NCBI GenBank assembly: GCA_032164295.1
Contig: JAJHTX010000001.1
Span: 2,604,001-2,668,000 of the forward strand
Direction of reading: 5' to 3'
Source of the DNA: Inonotus obliquus
Taxonomy: Eukaryota > Basidiomycota > Agaricomycetes > Hymenochaetales > Hymenochaetaceae
Length of the DNA stretch: 64,000 bases
Position 1 is the stretch's first letter. Each line of letters begins with the position of its first letter. A program made the translations under genes and the position numbers. The notes under the pieces are model-generated. The model did not search any database. It was not told the DNA's origin and was given only the letters and a program-made list of their open reading frames with translations. Shown here in pieces: positions 25,799 through 37,194 of the stretch.

Positions 25799-28508
25799 AT
25801 GTCTATCTTGACCCCTCATGGTGAGTCTACCAAAGACGTTTTCGTCGGACTTACTTATTGAACTCAGGGTGATGTAGGCTTCCGACCAACTCCCGCGAGT
25901 ATTCCTCCGGAACACTGCTGCTTCAGGATGAAACTTCCCGAAGGATCAAAGCTACCCGTCAATTATCATCCCTTGGTGAGAAGGCAGATAGGAATCGGTT
26001 TCCACGTGTTGTTTGTCTAATTGATTTCGCTCTTCCAGAATCCACTTCAATTTGTTCTCCGAGCGGCCACTATTTATCCCCATAAACTTGCTTTAGCCCA
26101 TCCTGACGTGGAAAAGCCAGTTGCCTACTCGTATTCAGTATGGTATGTTCCCCCCCCCCCCCCCCCCCTTTCCTCGCTTTCTTATCTGACTGTGCAATTC
26201 CCAGGACACAGAGAATACAGAATCTCGCATACGCTTTAATTTGGTCCGGAATCAAGCCCGGCGATAGGGTAGCAATAATATCACCTAACACGTAACTTTT
26301 CTGTCTGTGTCTTTGATTCACCGGTCGAAACTGATTTTTGTTCCCTTTAGGCCCATGATGGCAGGTACCTATAGTTTCTGCTCTTCTGAACGTGTGAATC
26401 AACTTGTCTCAAGAGGCGCTGCAGGCTGCTCCAGCTGCTCGTGCCATACTCACTCCGATTAATACAAGACTGACCAAGAATGAAGTCAACTATATACTTG
26501 ATCACTCCGGGGCGAGACTCATACTTGTTGACCATGAGTACACGCACTTCGCCAAGGACGCGAAAGTCCCAGTTATAGTCAGCAAGGACACTGGAAGGTT
26601 TGGGTGTCCTTATGAGGAGTTTCTGTCCAAAGGTCGGCAGCACAGCAATGAACACGGTTGGCCGGGCCTTGAGATGGAAGTGGACGAAGAAGCAGGAACG
26701 ATGCTCTGCTATACGTAAGCCTGATTTCAAGTTCTACAGTGTATCTGAATGCACTGCCTCATTTGTACCATTTAGTTCGGGAACTACTGGTAGGCCGAAA
26801 GGAGTCCTTACCACATTGAGGGGTATGCTTCAAGTTTACGTTGGGAAGCTATTTGATCCAATCTCCCTAATGAAACTAGGGACATATCTGGCTGCCGTAG
26901 CAAATGCCTACGAGACTAGGTGAGCTTAACAATTTCTCGATTTTCATTTCCCTGCGATCTTACACGCTATTGTCACAGGATGACTCCTGAGTCGGTCTAT
27001 TTATGGTCTGCACAACGATATCAGATGTTGGGATTTTGCACTAAACCATTTGCTTATTGCAGGGTTCTACCTATGTTTCATGCTGCTGGATGGACCTTCC
27101 CTTGGTCTATAACATTTTCGTTCGCGGCACAGGTTTCGTCGTTTAGCGGATTTATTTGCTATCTATGTGTATTAATAAGTGATGTTATCAGATCACGCAA
27201 AGAAGTGTTTCAAATTCTCAGGTTTGGTGGCACTTCCTGAACTCGGGCGTCACTCATTATTGCGGAGCGCCTACTGTCCAGGTACGGCGCCTATGGTAAT
27301 AATTAACGGTCACTTCCTTCATTTATCTGGGTACTTCCATTTCAGATCGGAATTGTGACTCACCCGGAGGCAAAAGATCTGGATAAACCTGTGGCCGCAA
27401 TTGTAGCTGGCTCGGCTCCAACTGCTCATTTGATCGGCGAACTGGAGAAGAAAAACATCCATGTTGTCCATGTCTACGGTTTAACGTACGTCTTTTAATT
27501 ATCGTATTCAGAGCGAAATTTTGACGGTACTTAATACTTCGGTAGAGAGGTACGAATTTTCATCCCCTTCGAAGCGAAGATCTCGAAGATGAGTGAAATA
27601 TAACAGACATATGGACCCTTCACCCGGGGTTACGCGCAGCCTTTTTGGAAAGGCATCTCTCTCGAAGCACGAGCAAAGTTTATGGCACGACAAGGACATG
27701 CTTTCGTCACCGCGCAAGAAGTCCGAGTAGTCTATCAAGATGATAGTGACGAGCTCACAGACGTACCCGCAGACGGGAAGACAGTCGGTGAGGTCGTGAC
27801 CAGAGGCAATATAGTCATGAAGGAGGTGAGCAAAACGTGTTCTATCACAGATTGAAACCAATATGCAATTCTCGGCAGTACTTCCGCGATCCAGAAGCGA
27901 CGAATAAGGCTTTCCGAGGAGGATATTTCGCTTCCGGAGATCTCGCGGTCATGCATGAAGATGGAAGTATTTCAATCCAAGATCGGAGCAAGGACATCAT
28001 CATATCAGGAGGCGAGGTCCGTCCTTGTTGTTCTTCCGATTTTCGTGATGAATTTGACGATAATGAATCAAGAATGCTTCGAGTCTTGCAATAGAGCAAG
28101 GTTAGTTTCCATCGGGTAATTGAGCTCGGAAGAGCGTTACTGAACCGGGTAAACACAGAGTTGGCGGAGCATCCTGCGGTCCATGAGGTGGCAGTAGTAG
28201 CAAGACCACATCATAAATGGGGCGAGCGACCGATGGCATTCGTTATCTTCACTCCCGCAGCCGAGAAGGAATACGCCGGGCGGCATCACGACTTCGAGAC
28301 CGAATTAAAGAAATTCGCAAAGACACGCCTTCCAGGGTTCGCCTGTCCCGAATGGGTTCAGATAGTTGACGAATTACCGGTAAGTCTGCGAAATCATCTC
28401 ACAGAAAACGGGGGAGCAAAAAGTATTGATAATATGTGACTTGTGCAGAAAACATCGACAGGCAAGATCATGAAAACCGCCTTACGCGGTATCGTCGCAA
28501 GATTATAA
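25799..28508 (+). CDS. AMP-dependent acyl-CoA ligase (ANL superfamily), copy 2, peroxisomal
   Basis: Tandem paralogue of the upstream ligase with the same exon plan, including the 14-nt PMMA exon (26351-26364) and the 4-nt Glu exon (27546-27549). Motifs: start [209 protein letters not shown]. The last three residues, ARL, are again a PTS1-type signal. Amino-acid identity with copy 1 is high but clearly below that of a recent copy, and introns differ in length. An 18-base C run (26150-26167) lies just after a donor site. Substrate unknown; aromatic or medium-chain acids are guesses. Confidence 0.88.
26150..26167 (+). repeat. poly-C tract in an intron
   Basis: Eighteen consecutive C bases immediately after the donor GTATGTT of an intron in the second acyl-CoA ligase. 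The corresponding intron of copy 1 lacks it. Such runs are prone to length error in sequencing. Confidence 0.9.
27546..27549 (+). other. 4-nt micro-exon in acyl-CoA ligase copy 2
   Basis: The bases AGAG lie between AG (27544-27545) and GT (27550-27551), with introns of 60 bp (27486-27545) and 57 bp (27550-27606) around them. Inclusion gives GLT-E-TYGP in frame, exactly as in copy 1. Direct joining of the outer exons shifts the frame. Confidence 0.85.
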
Positions 28509-28697
28509 CTAGTAATAACTACGTCGACATAAAGGGGGAAATCACGTTGTAGTGGCTACATATTGTGTCTAATATTACGAGGATTGGTGGGTATATGCCT
28601 ACAAGATGCGAGAGAACTATAGATAATAGCACATTGGATGTGCATGTGCATGCAATGAGATAAGAAAAAGTTTATTAAATGGTCCTTCTGAGTTCAT
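28509..28697. other. short intergenic region
   Basis: Region between the convergent second acyl-CoA ligase and the CNH/GYF gene. No feature seen. Confidence 0.4.
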
Positions 28698-31600
28698 TCA
28701 TGCAGAGACAGGACAGAGTCGCAGTATGCGGAATGAGCCATTACTTCGTTCGCAGAAATATACAGTTTCGTCAACGCGTCCCAGGAATAACAGTTCTTCG
28801 TGTTGCCGTCCTTCGTAATCATCGGCATTACCAAGAGCAGAATCGCTCTTCGACTTCCCAAGACTGAGACCTTGCTTCTTGTTCTGTGCTGTACTGGACA
28901 GGGACATGTCTGAAGAAACGGGACCATCGGCAAAGGCGGCCAGAGGTGATCCTACCCTCCACATGAATGGGCCACGCCTACTGATAGTCGACGGATGTGG
29001 TCGGAAGTTCGGCAAATTGGAACGTGTCATGTCACCAGGGCATGTAAGAGCGTCCACAACATCTGTGACCTCCAAGCCTCCTTGTCTGACAGCAGCGATG
29101 ACAGTCGTCTTCCCGACATCAAATGCCTCCAGGCGCTTGACATCTCCAAGTCTATTCCCGTAAACTGAAAAGTCCTCTTCCTCATCAATGCTCCAGTGCA
29201 GACGGCCTCGAAGGACTGAACGACCACGTGCATCAACAACACTAGTGCTATGGCCGCCACGACTGGAGAAAAACAAAGCCGGAGGACCGTAACGGCGATG
29301 CTGTGTTAGCAGAGATATTGGATCCAACAATGGTTTAAAGGGCTCAGAACAGGAGCTGAAAGTCTTTAGCGGTGGAGGCGGAGGTCTGAATGGGTGAGTT
29401 GGATCCACGCTTTGAGCTCTCAGATCTTTAAGAAGTATGTACTCGGTATCCTCCTCCCGACGGACAGGTAAATCAGGAGGCAAGAGGCCTTCTTTGTACC
29501 ACATTTGCATAAGGGATGCTTTCCACGGGCCTAGAACGGAAGGTGAGGAAGGCCAGCACAGATAAGACATCGCACACATACCTTGTACGACGCCTTTTGG
29601 ATCACGATAATACCACTTGGAAGGGGGGAGGGTTGGCGGGATAGGCAAGCCAGGAGGGCTAAACTGAACGTTTGCTAAGTCGAGATTATTTGACCCGTCC
29701 GGTTCTGGCTCAAATTGTGCCCTGTACTCCAAGAACGACTGATATGTCGGGGGAATGATGCACTCATCTGCGATGGTCGCAAGCGGGAACTGCGGGGCAA
29801 AGGACAATTGCTGGAATGTAGTGTATGGAGCCACGTGAGCGGTCGCGAGAGCCGCCAGCTCTTCGGAGTGCGACGTGCCTACGGTCACTTGTGGGGTTGA
29901 CTCGGAACTAACAAGGTTCGACTCCGATGCTTGTCTACTCATCACTAGAGGCGTATTTCCCGCCTCATCAACAGTTTGAGTTGTCGTAGAGGTAGTCAAG
30001 GTAACTCCGACGCTGACACTAGCCTCTGTCGTATCTCCATCGCCCAAAGCAGGTGCGCTGGCCTCTGTGCTAGTGAGCTCTTCTATTCTGTTTTCACGAG
30101 CGCGACGACGGGCTGCGCGTCTTTCGGCTCGACCAACTCTGACTTCTCGAACGCGCACTGTTGCCGGCTCAAGCCCGAAAACATTCTGGGCAAAGACGAG
30201 AAAAACCTCAACGAGATCATCGCCCTGCAACTGAAGCTCCAAAGAACGAGGTGAGTCTGGTAAGATGAATGTCCGCGACAAACCAAGCGTGGTTCGATAT
30301 GTTCCTGCGAAGAGCTCCACCTTCTCACCGTTGTCCCCGCAAAGAATCGCCAGAAAACTGATCGATGAATCCATTACCATGAGAACCACAGTCAGGGCAC
30401 AATACATAACACACCTTTTCTTAGCCGTTTCCACAGATTTGATCAATACTGCACCTTTCGTTCCAGGCAATTTCACGTACTCCAATTTCGGTGCAGGCGG
30501 CAAAGGCGCGGCATGCCCAGGCCTTGTTTCACCGAATGACTTATTTCCTGGGCTAGGCTGGTCATCGGAACGTCGTGAATGGAAGGCACTAGTAATGATT
30601 CGAGGAAGAAAGCGATGCGATGTTGATGGAGGAGCGGAAGGAGTGGGCGAAGGTGCAGCTGGCATAGACCTAGACGTACTGGGACGTGGCAATGATGTTA
30701 TAGATGCATTCCCGCGAGATGAACTGGGTCTTAAGGAAGGAACGGCTTCAGCAGAATTAATGCGCGTCAAAGTGCTTGCTGACCGTCCATTATTTGACTC
30801 GCGGCGTGTCAAGCGTGCACCGGATCGAGAATTAGATCGCATTATTTCACTGGTGGGCGAGTGGGTAAATACACCATCCAGAACAGACCATCGACGCCGG
30901 GATCGACCATTTGCATTATTTGTAGTCGAAAGTTCGTTGTTCGTTGGTCCCTCTGAATGAGCTTCGGATACAGTCTCGCGGGGACTCTGTGGCTCTGATG
31001 GATACTGCGGTGTTATGAATATTGGTTCCTGAGGTTGCTGAGAGCCAGGGGGAGGGAGATCTGGCAGCCGACTCTCCATAAGTGCTTGAGCGAAGCTGAT
31101 TGGTTCGTCATCACCATCGTCATCATCATCCTCGCCATCCACATCAGAGGTAGGAGGCCTTGCCGGACCTTCATTGGGTGGAGTGGCTGACAGAGCTTGG
31201 CGCAAAGTCCAGACGGAAGGGGTCGGAGATGGAGGGGGTCGCGCTCCATTTGTTGGAGAGCGAGATGCTGTGAGATCTAATTGGGTTGGTCGCCCTCGTC
31301 GAGTCACTGTCGGGGACAAAGGTGCCTGCGAATGGCGCTGAGATTCGGTCAAGCTGGGTATCTCCAAAGGAGTCAGAGCTTGTGGGCCATCTCCTGACGA
31401 TGATCCATTCTGGCCAGTTGAGGAGCCCCCCGCTGCCATTGAGCTCGTCCTTTCATCGAGAGCTGCACTTCCGCTCGGACCGGCAGTTGCCATATTAATA
31501 GCTTCATCGTCGCTCGAATGATGTTCCCAATCAGCTTTTTCATCGTCCCGGGTGGTAGGAACTACACTGCGCCGGCGTACATTGGCCCCGGCCAAGACGT

Positions 31601-33238
31601 TCTGAACAGATCCGGAGCGAGAACGTGTCTGACTGACCGAGATGACAGAAGTTCGGTTTTGCAATTCGGGACGAGGAGTCGTAGTGCTCTGATACGGCGG
31701 AGGATCGGAATTTTGATGACTTGATGGGGCTTCTCGTATAGAAGCCCTTCTTAATCTTCGGCCCGTTGTCGGCGTTCTAGGACGAGGAGGTGCAGGACCA
31801 GCGGAAACGACTGTTCCTACAGAAGATTTTCGCCTTTTTGACTTTGGAGTAGGCGGCGATGGGGTGGTAGGCGAATCGCCCAGGCCTGGCTTGCCGGATT
31901 TCTCACTCAGCGATGAGCTAGGTTTCAAGTCGCCAAACACTTTATCAACACCACCAGTAGTTCCTCTCTTCGCTTCCTCCCGCCTAAGTCTATCCTTCTC
32001 GCGCCTGATTTCAACGTCAATGCGCCATTCAACAGCCTTCCGAACCTCCTCCAAGGCATAAACTCTCACGCCATCCCTCCTGCCGGCGATAGCGACCAGA
32101 ACTCCCTTTTCCTCCATGACAACAACACTCTTGAAGCTTACCCGCCGCACCAACGCGTAGGGCTGTGGCGCGGGCGGACCAACAAGGGGCAAAACATCCA
32201 GACCTTGAGTGTGACAGAGAAGAAGATAGTGAGGTTTTAGGAATGTCCCACTTGTTGGTGGAGTGCTGAAATGTGAAGGTGTGAGAATTGCCGTAACAGC
32301 AGTCAAAGATAGTCCAAGCTCCTGTAACGAAGGTGGGGCAAGCGAGGGTGGCGGTGTAACAGTCCGATTCGGCCGTGAAGGTGATGAAGCTCTTGAAGAC
32401 TCATCGCCCTTCGAAGGCTCTCCGTCCTCACGAACAGAAGGCCGGCTCGACGATGTTGAAGGATGATCCCGATCCGGACGACGATGAATGAGATTTGATA
32501 AGAGGCTCGAAAATCGATTAGAAGTACGAGACTAGATATATGTATGTGCAAGCAGAAAAAGCATGAAAGCAACTGGACGTAAGAAGAAATGTTTGACTGC
32601 GAGAAAATGAGTCGACATACATCAATGCCCGATCGTCTCCTGCTCTGACGGCGATCTAGTCCATGGCTCGACTGTGAAGGGGAAGGGGAGATTGGTCGGC
32701 TACTAGCGCTTGCAAGAGAGGTTGGTACGTCCAGTGATGCCCCTGCGTTTGCCGAATTGGAAGCAGTCGGTGAAGCAGGGGCGGACGCCATGTGCAAGGA
32801 AGGCGGACTCGCGGTGGCGACTTGCGTACGCACAAGTGACTGCGAGCGACTAGGTACGGAAGATGGAGGCTCGTCGATTGCGGTGGACACGATATCCGCC
32901 GAGGTCTTATTTACCTCCGTGACGAGCTTGACCTCATCCAAGCCGGACTCCAACTCTGTTATTGCGCCGGGCGCATCGGCACGGTCATCAACCGTCACCT
33001 CGGCACCTTGATCAGCTTCGACGCGTTCCTCACCCTCAATAACCTCCTGAGCATCGCTCCAGAACTCATCGCTACCTTCGTGAACGGTAGTCATTGTACC
33101 ATTTGTATCTGAGCACTCTGATCTTGTTATTGGGGATGAAGGGGGATCAGAGGAATCCAATTTTGGCGGGTGCCCGGACTGGGTCGGATGCTGTTGGGAC
33201 AATTCGGCGGCAAGAGAAGAACCCGCCGCATCGTCCAT
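28698..33238 (-). CDS. large CNH (citron homology) plus GYF domain protein
   Basis: About 1,450 residues. The ATG at 33238 (MDDAAGSSLAAELSQQHPTQ) opens an acidic, disordered N-terminus. An intron (about 32621-32532) joins RRRSGID to SRTSNRFSSLLSNLIHRR. A CNH-like first half follows: FLKPHYLLLCHTQGLDVLP, RRVSFKSVVVMEEKGVLVAI and GRRDGVRVYALEEVRKAVEW. Then come about 500 disordered Ser/Pro residues. The second half is FLAILCGDNGEKVELFAGTY, RTFILPDSPRSLELQLQGDD and VFGLEPATVRVREVRVGR, which fits the CNH C-terminus. Near residue 1,150 is a GYF domain, KWYYRDPKGVVQ-GPWKASL then QMWYKEGLLPPDLPVRREE, completed only after removing a 51-bp in-frame intron (29581-29531). CNH domains mediate small-GTPase and vesicle-trafficking contacts; GYF domains bind proline-rich peptides. 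The exact role is unknown. The end is FRILRLCPVSA. Confidence 0.75.
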
Positions 33239-33531
33239 ACGAGAGAACACGAAGGAAAAATAAAAGGAAGAGCAAGCGAAGCGAGAGGAAGGAAAGTTGA
33301 AAGAGTTGGAAAAGAGGGAGCGAGCCTGTTGAATGCCTCGAGTTGATGGCGGGCTACCAAATTCCCACGGCGCCCACCGCCATCCGGCTAAGGTGTTATT
33401 ACTTATATATTTTTCACCCTTTCTCCAACTTGATGGAGAAAAAAAACAAGAATGCAGCGCCTGGACAGATTCTGTGCATCAGTTGCAAGGAACTACAATA
33501 CAAATAGATTCGCTGTGCAACCATCCCGACT
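33239..33531. other. promoter region of CNH/GYF gene
   Basis: 293 bp between the cyclin H stop and the CNH/GYF start, both on minus. It contains a purine-rich stretch on plus, that is, a pyrimidine-rich leader on the coding strand next to the start. Confidence 0.4.
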
Positions 33532-34750
33532 CTAGTCCTCATCATCCTCATCAAGACTCTGCTCTCGACCATTCTGCGAGTCCAGCTCTTCGCCGAACGG
33601 ATCCTCCCCTTCCAAAGCACGCTTCATGTCTCCCGCCTTTCGCGCCCGCTTCTCCTTCTCCTTCGCTTCTTGTTCTGCTTTCTTCGCCAGGTACGACTTA
33701 CTCCCCGCTACTTTCTCCGGGTTCTTGCATAATCGCAGCCTTCGATCTACATCTCTCACTTTCTCCACATCTGGCCCTGAACCTTCTCGAGTGATCATCT
33801 CCTTGATGTCCTTGACAACTGATAAGATCTCCTCCGCGCCCTTCGACTGAGCCCAAGAAGCAGCAAGGTCAGGAGATGCCATCGTGAATGCCGCCAAAGC
33901 AATCTGTGACGGAGTATAGACAAGTTCCGCGTCCGTCAGCCTTGATGTTCGAACGCACTGCACAGCAGTTTGATAAGTTTCTTGTAACTTTTCTAGTGAA
34001 ACATCAGGAAGATTCTAAAATCCCGCCAATCGAGTGAACAAGAAGTTATCGTGGCATTAACCTGATCGGGGCTGACCTGGATATCGAGGTATATACCCCA
34101 CAGAGCTCTGTGTGCATGCCAAATTTTGAACTCGAAATTCAAGCTCTGAGCAACGAGAAATTCAAGATCAAGAACATCTGATGGCGTTGTCTTCGGAATG
34201 TGTGTGGTGTATGCTTCCAGAGAGATCGGATTATTAGTCGTCTTGGTCGCCAGGAATAACGCCGTTAACCTTAGAACACGATTAGAATGCATGCCGAACA
34301 GGAAAGCTTGAACTCACATCACATTTTTTGGGTGCCAGTCCATTACTGTATTTTTGAGATAGAATCGTTTCAGATACGAGATAGCAGTGGCTTCTACCTC
34401 CTCTGGAAACCGGAAATGTCCACACAGCTGCCCAACTTTCCCAATGTACAATTTGACCAGAAGATGCTCTTCCTCCGGAGTAAGAAAGGATACATCTGCG
34501 GACGAGCCAGGCTAGGCATCCAGGTCAGTATGCTCTGGTGGGTAATACACTCTAATAGGCCACGTACCAAATCGACCTCGAACGCGTTTCTGATGACGTT
34601 TACTGCTGCCTTGTTCAGGGATGCACGGAGGTCAAGCAGCTGCTGGATAGAATACCTCCAGTGTCTGAACTGTGTGCTGCCCTCATAAATGGGTCTGCGA
34701 GATATTCCTTGCCCATCGTCAGGCTCGGAACTACTGGGTGGGACCGCCAT
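33532..34750 (-). CDS. CCL1: cyclin H-type cyclin (TFIIH kinase subunit, Ccl1/Mcs2-like)
   Basis: Cyclin partner of the CDK-activating, RNA polymerase II CTD-phosphorylating kinase of TFIIH. The start at 34750 gives MAVPPSSSEPDDGQGISRRP and then the family signature YEGSTQFRHWRYSIQQLLDL, LNKAAVNVIRNAFEVD. The first cyclin fold continues over introns with SFLTPEEEHLLVKLYIGKV, LCGHFRFPEEVEATAISYLK and TVMDWHPKNVM. Next are LTALFLATKTTNNPISLEA and VLDLEFLVAQSLNFEFKIWH, then LPDVSLEKLQETYQTAVQCV and DAELVYTPSQIALAAFTMA of the second fold. The C-terminus is charged (RRLRLCKNPEKVAGSKSYLA, then Lys/Glu-rich to DEDDED). An ATG at 34759 could also serve. The R-H-W-x-Y-S motif at the N-terminus is diagnostic for cyclin H. 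Confidence 0.88.
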
Positions 34751-35107
34751 GGTCACCATAGTCTCAGACCTCGCGACCACACCGTCGAACCAATAATAAA
34801 ACCACACGGTCCGAGCCATGCGATGCCGATCTCAGGTACTTACCACAAATGGAAAGCTGCCGATCGGGACGAGCCCCTGATCAATTTCTGTTTGATACTG
34901 TTGCTAACCGACTATTATGACTGAGCAGTGGAAAAGACACCGACCAGCCATTCGCCTGCTTTGCGTCGGTCATGACGGGGTATAATGGTACTTGGTCAAG
35001 CATGTGAGAAAAGTAGTTAAGGGTGACTAACATCCCCCGACTTCTTCCCCCGTTCATAACTCCTCTTCAGCAACTGGTCTGAGGGTTGAACTCCACTTTC
35101 GTCGCCC
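34751..35107. other. divergent promoter region (cyclin H / GPI protein)
   Basis: 357 bp between two divergent starts. No conserved element was recognised. Confidence 0.4.
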
Positions 35108-36447
35108 ATGGGAATGGCTACTGCAATGTTTCATGCCCGGCCCAGCGTCCGCCACTCGCCCGCCCAAATATACACCTCCAGCAGACACGTGGGACGCTCG
35201 GCTCACCGATATACTGCCGCCATCCGCGCGCTCTTTGTAACGTGGATGTTTTTACAATCGCCCTCATTAGTCGGTGCTCAAGCATTTCTGAGAAATGGCC
35301 AATACTTTACCAAAGGCCTTGCTGTAAGCAATGCACCTTTTCCCGGGAGGTTAGTGGCATGGTACAAAATCTTGGCACTTGAGAGGGAAATTGATTCATT
35401 ATGAAGTCCTCAGCATGCAGGAAGTAATATTGTCATCTCTATTGAAGTACGTGTCGCTCGTTGTACGGGTATCGAGACAACTATTCTGATCACTCTGCCA
35501 CGCAGCTGTCTGGAAATGGCAGGATCGACCAGAGTCTATTCATTCCCGGATCTGGGGCACCAACGAGTTATGAGTTACTTGAGTTGTACCTCGTCTCGTC
35601 GCAAACTGGATCCAACTACACGGTGTCGAACGGTACGGGACTATTGGAGCAAGAACCTGGGAGTACCGTGAAACATTTAAACTGGCCTATTCCCTCCTGC
35701 ATTGCTCCAGGAGTTTACAATGTAAGGTTATTCAGGTGCAAGCAGTGATAAAGATCTGATCCATTTGCTCAGCTTACTTATTATGAGTCCTCGCGTATAA
35801 GTAACGAGGTGCGTCTCACCGGGACTGCGTTTGTTCAAGGATGAAAGTAGTTTACGAACGATATCTTGGCAGGAGTTCTTTTCCATTACACCAATAAACG
35901 TTACCGTCGACAATCCAAACAGGAGTAGCGATTTGTCGCAATGCGATAGCTTTTCCAATGAGCTTCAAGACCAACCACAACCGGACACTGCTCCGGACAT
36001 TAACCCTTACGAGGATCCAGAATCTGGGCTGTCTGGCTCCGGTCTTGCGAATATACCAACAATTACTGTCGGGGAGTCTGGTCTACCTACGGAATGGACC
36101 ATCGAGCCTAGCGGATCCACGATAGATGGCGCAGACGGAGCAGTTACTACTAGGACCATGGTGGTCCTTTCAACCGCAACTCTGACCGAGACAATCACAG
36201 AAGGATTCCTCCCTCCATTTACTACTACATTTCTGTCAGTCGGCATTGTAAACTTTGAGCGATGATTCACTGACTCTTGTAATTTAGGAGTATTGTTACA
36301 ACGACTGTCACAGCAGTCATGGGCACCGAGGACGTGACCGCGGGCGGTTTCTTTCCTGTGAATGGTGCAAAGGTCTCTACTCAAATCACATCTTTCGCTC
36401 TATTCCTTTTCGCATGCAGTACAATTGTTTCGGCCTTGGCTATCTGA
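35108..36447 (+). CDS. secreted Ser/Thr-rich GPI-anchored protein
   Basis: Probable cell-surface protein of unknown function. ATG codons lie at 35108, 35114 and 35123; the first gives a long, basic N-region before the hydrophobic stretch IRALFVTWMFLQSPSLVGAQ, which reads as a signal peptide or anchor. A beta-rich ectodomain follows: YFTKGLAVSNAPFPGR, VISIE then GNGRIDQSLFIPGSGAPTSY, LLELYLVSSQTGSNYTVSNG, LNWPIPSCIAPGVYN, LTYYESSRISNE and FFSITPINVTVDN. Several N-x-S/T sites are present. The Thr-rich stalk is MVVLSTATLTETITEGFLPP and TVTAVMGTEDVTAGGFF. The end is a hydrophobic tail, SFALFLFACSTIVSALAI, as in GPI precursors. The architecture matches the Ser-Thr-rich GPI membrane family of basidiomycetes. 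Five or six exons. The stop (36447) is 73 bp from the stop of FAP7. Confidence 0.75.
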
Positions 36448-36520
36448 GGGACTCCTTTAGCATGTATTATATATCCCGTCAAATCCACTGATTCTATGGA
36501 CGTATAAGTTGCGACAGCCA

Positions 36521-37194
36521 TTATTCATCATTGTAGCCACGATCCCTTCTCCACGCCCGCATCCATTGGACTATTCGTTCCACATTGCTTTCCAAATCTT
36601 CCGTTGTCTCGCCTTTTAGTTCGATAACGATTTCTTGCGCATATGATTCTCTTGCTTCGTCGAGCACCGTTTGCATGATCTCCGCCTCATTGTTTTCTTG
36701 GATTTTTTTCAATGGGTAATTCCTAATTACAATGCAGAGATTGAGCACTGACGATCGCTGAAAATGACGCAGCGGAATGTGCCGACCTCTTTTCTAATCG
36801 ATCCCAAAGTTGGGTATGATCACACCGCAGCACGACGACCAAATCAATCCATCGCTCTGGGAACACCTCACATGTGTGCCAGTCTAGCACGAGGCCGCCT
36901 TTGGATGCAGCAGGTTCGAGCTCATCCAGCAACTGGACGGACAGCCAGGTTACAAAGTCCAATCGATCAGCGGACTGTCGAGCTTACTTTGTCTTCATCA
37001 ACGGTGTATGAGTGCCATTCTTCATCGTAGCCTTCGTGTAATGCTTTTTCTTTTACGAGCTCGCCGACGTTGATGTGACGCAGAGGGACTGGAGATTGTT
37101 CAACGAGAAGTGCGGCGTGCGTGGACTTGCCAGTGCCTGGAGTTCCGGTTATGATGATGTTTGGCAATTGCCTTGGTTTATGCTCAACCTCCAT
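36521..37194 (-). CDS. FAP7: adenylate kinase isoenzyme 6 / FAP7 (hCINAP)
   Basis: Small nuclear NTPase with adenylate-kinase fold, needed for late 18S rRNA processing and 40S maturation through Rps14. The P-loop exon reads LPNIIITGTPGTGKSTHAAL, followed by HINVGELVKEKALHEGYDEE and SYTVDEDK. An intron of 55 bp (GTAAGC to GTCCAG) joins DEDK to LLDELEPAASKGGLVLDWHT. Next are CEVFPERWIDLVVVLRCDHT and LWDRLEKR, a further intron, and then NYPLKKIQENNEAEIMQTVL, DEARESYAQEIVIELKGETT and VERIVQWMRAWRRDRGYNDE. All family blocks (GTPGTGK, DEDK-LLDEL, DWHxCExFPERWIDLVVVLR, NYxxxKIQENxEAEIM) are present, so it appears intact. Start at 37194; an ATG six bases upstream (MFMEVEHK) is an alternative. It is divergent from the seven-helix gene at 37642. 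Confidence 0.92.

Noticed and set aside
36950..37010. A 13-nt intron (GTAAGCTCGACAG) in FAP7 that would restore frame after DEDK.
   Set aside because: Far too short for splicing. A 55-bp intron ending GTCCAG gives the conserved DEDK-LLDEL junction.
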